NCBI GenBank assembly: GCA_934317185.1
Contig: CAKREJ010000092.1
Location: 1-6,764, forward strand
DNA length: 6,764 nt
DNA from: an uncultured Anaerobutyricum sp.
Lineage (GTDB): Bacteria; Bacillota; Clostridia; Lachnospirales; Lachnospiraceae
Direction of reading: 5' to 3'
Notes under the pieces: generated by a model
Database searches by the model: none
Seen by the model: the letters and a program-made list of their open reading frames with translations, nothing else
Told to the model about the DNA's origin: nothing
Made by a program: the position numbers and the translations under genes
Part shown: positions 6,507 to 6,764 of the stretch, piece by piece
Layout of the letters: each line of letters begins with the position of its first letter
Numbering within the stretch: the first letter of the stretch is position 1

Positions 6507-6764
6507 TTATACCGGTTTACAGGTACAGCCTATTCCAAGTCCATCAGGACCAATATGACAGGAAAGGCCAAAAGATAAATAGTCACTCATAACTTCCATT
6601 TCTGGAAATGCTTCTTTAATCTGCTCAATCCACTCTTTTGTAACTTCTTCAGAAGAACTTGACGCTGCCACTAAATATACTTTTCCCTCTTTATATGCAT
6701 CATGAAATGTTGTTTCTAACTCTTGTTTCATGGCATCAATCATCGCTTTACGTGACTTTTTCAT
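6507..6764 (-). CDS. DegV family protein, C-terminal part (cut by window edge)
   Basis: The 85 visible residues are the C-terminal end of a DegV-family (EDD-fold) protein. The helical stretch KKSRKAMIDAMKQEL and the Ser-rich turn (VAASSSSEE) fit the family. The tail SFGLSCHIGPDGLGIG resembles the conserved GxxxxxHxGPGALG segment near the end of DegV/FakB proteins that helps close the fatty-acid pocket. Family members are about 280 residues, so roughly 195 residues lie outside the window and the methionine at the edge is probably internal. These cytosolic proteins bind a fatty acid; some (FakB) present it to the kinase FakA for acyl-phosphate formation. No FakA-like gene is in the window. The end, CTCKPV, contains a Cys-x-Cys pair that I do not regard as a known motif. 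The gene is followed by its own strong terminator. Confidence 0.8.
   Translation of the reverse strand: MKKSRKAMIDAMKQELETTFHDAYKEGKVYLVAASSSSEEVTKEWIEQIKEAFPEMEVMSDYLSFGLSCHIGPDGLGIGCTCKPV

Noticed and set aside
6398..6592. Small plus-strand open frame MNLYIFTN...
   Set aside because: It starts inside the terminator hairpin and ends antisense to the DegV gene, with no ribosome binding site.

Overview
The window looks like a chromosomal segment from a low-GC Gram-positive of the class Clostridia, most likely a gut Lachnospiraceae-type organism. This is an inference from AT-rich codon use, strong AGGAGG-type ribosome binding sites, and the gene set: Fsa-like aldolase, NagD-like HAD-IIA phosphatase, YhgE/Pip membrane proteins and DegV.

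Layout from left to right. Positions 1-292 hold the 3' part of a transaldolase/fructose-6-phosphate aldolase gene on the plus strand. Its reading frame is broken at about 171-173 by what looks like a 5-bp deletion. A weak terminator (353-377) and a good sigma-A promoter (382-410) follow, then a complete HAD-IIA phosphatase gene (483-1256, plus strand). The phosphatase converges on a minus-strand operon. Between them lies a 177-bp imperfect palindrome (1249-1425) that contains a bidirectional terminator and includes the phosphatase stop codon.

Positions 1430-6276 are two tandem minus-strand genes for large YhgE/Pip-family membrane proteins, joined by a TAATG stop/start overlap. Both have an N-terminal membrane anchor, a roughly 470-residue helical extracytoplasmic region and a C-terminal ABC-2-like membrane block. 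The promoter-proximal paralogue (888 aa) also carries about 160 extra residues: two more membrane segments and a very Lys/Glu-rich cytoplasmic tail. The operon promoter region (6306-6392) contains an extended -10 box and two inverted repeats that could bind regulators, one of them resembling a TetR-family operator.

A perfect 17-bp hairpin terminator (6393-6434) separates this operon from the last gene, the 3' end of a DegV-family fatty-acid-binding protein that runs off the right edge on the minus strand.

The genes do not form one pathway. The window is four separate transcription units with the YhgE/Pip pair as the main content. No tRNA, rRNA, CRISPR array, transposase or phage gene was seen. 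The most notable items are the long palindrome between the convergent genes, the C-terminal extension on one YhgE/Pip paralogue, the candidate operator sites, and the frame-broken aldolase.
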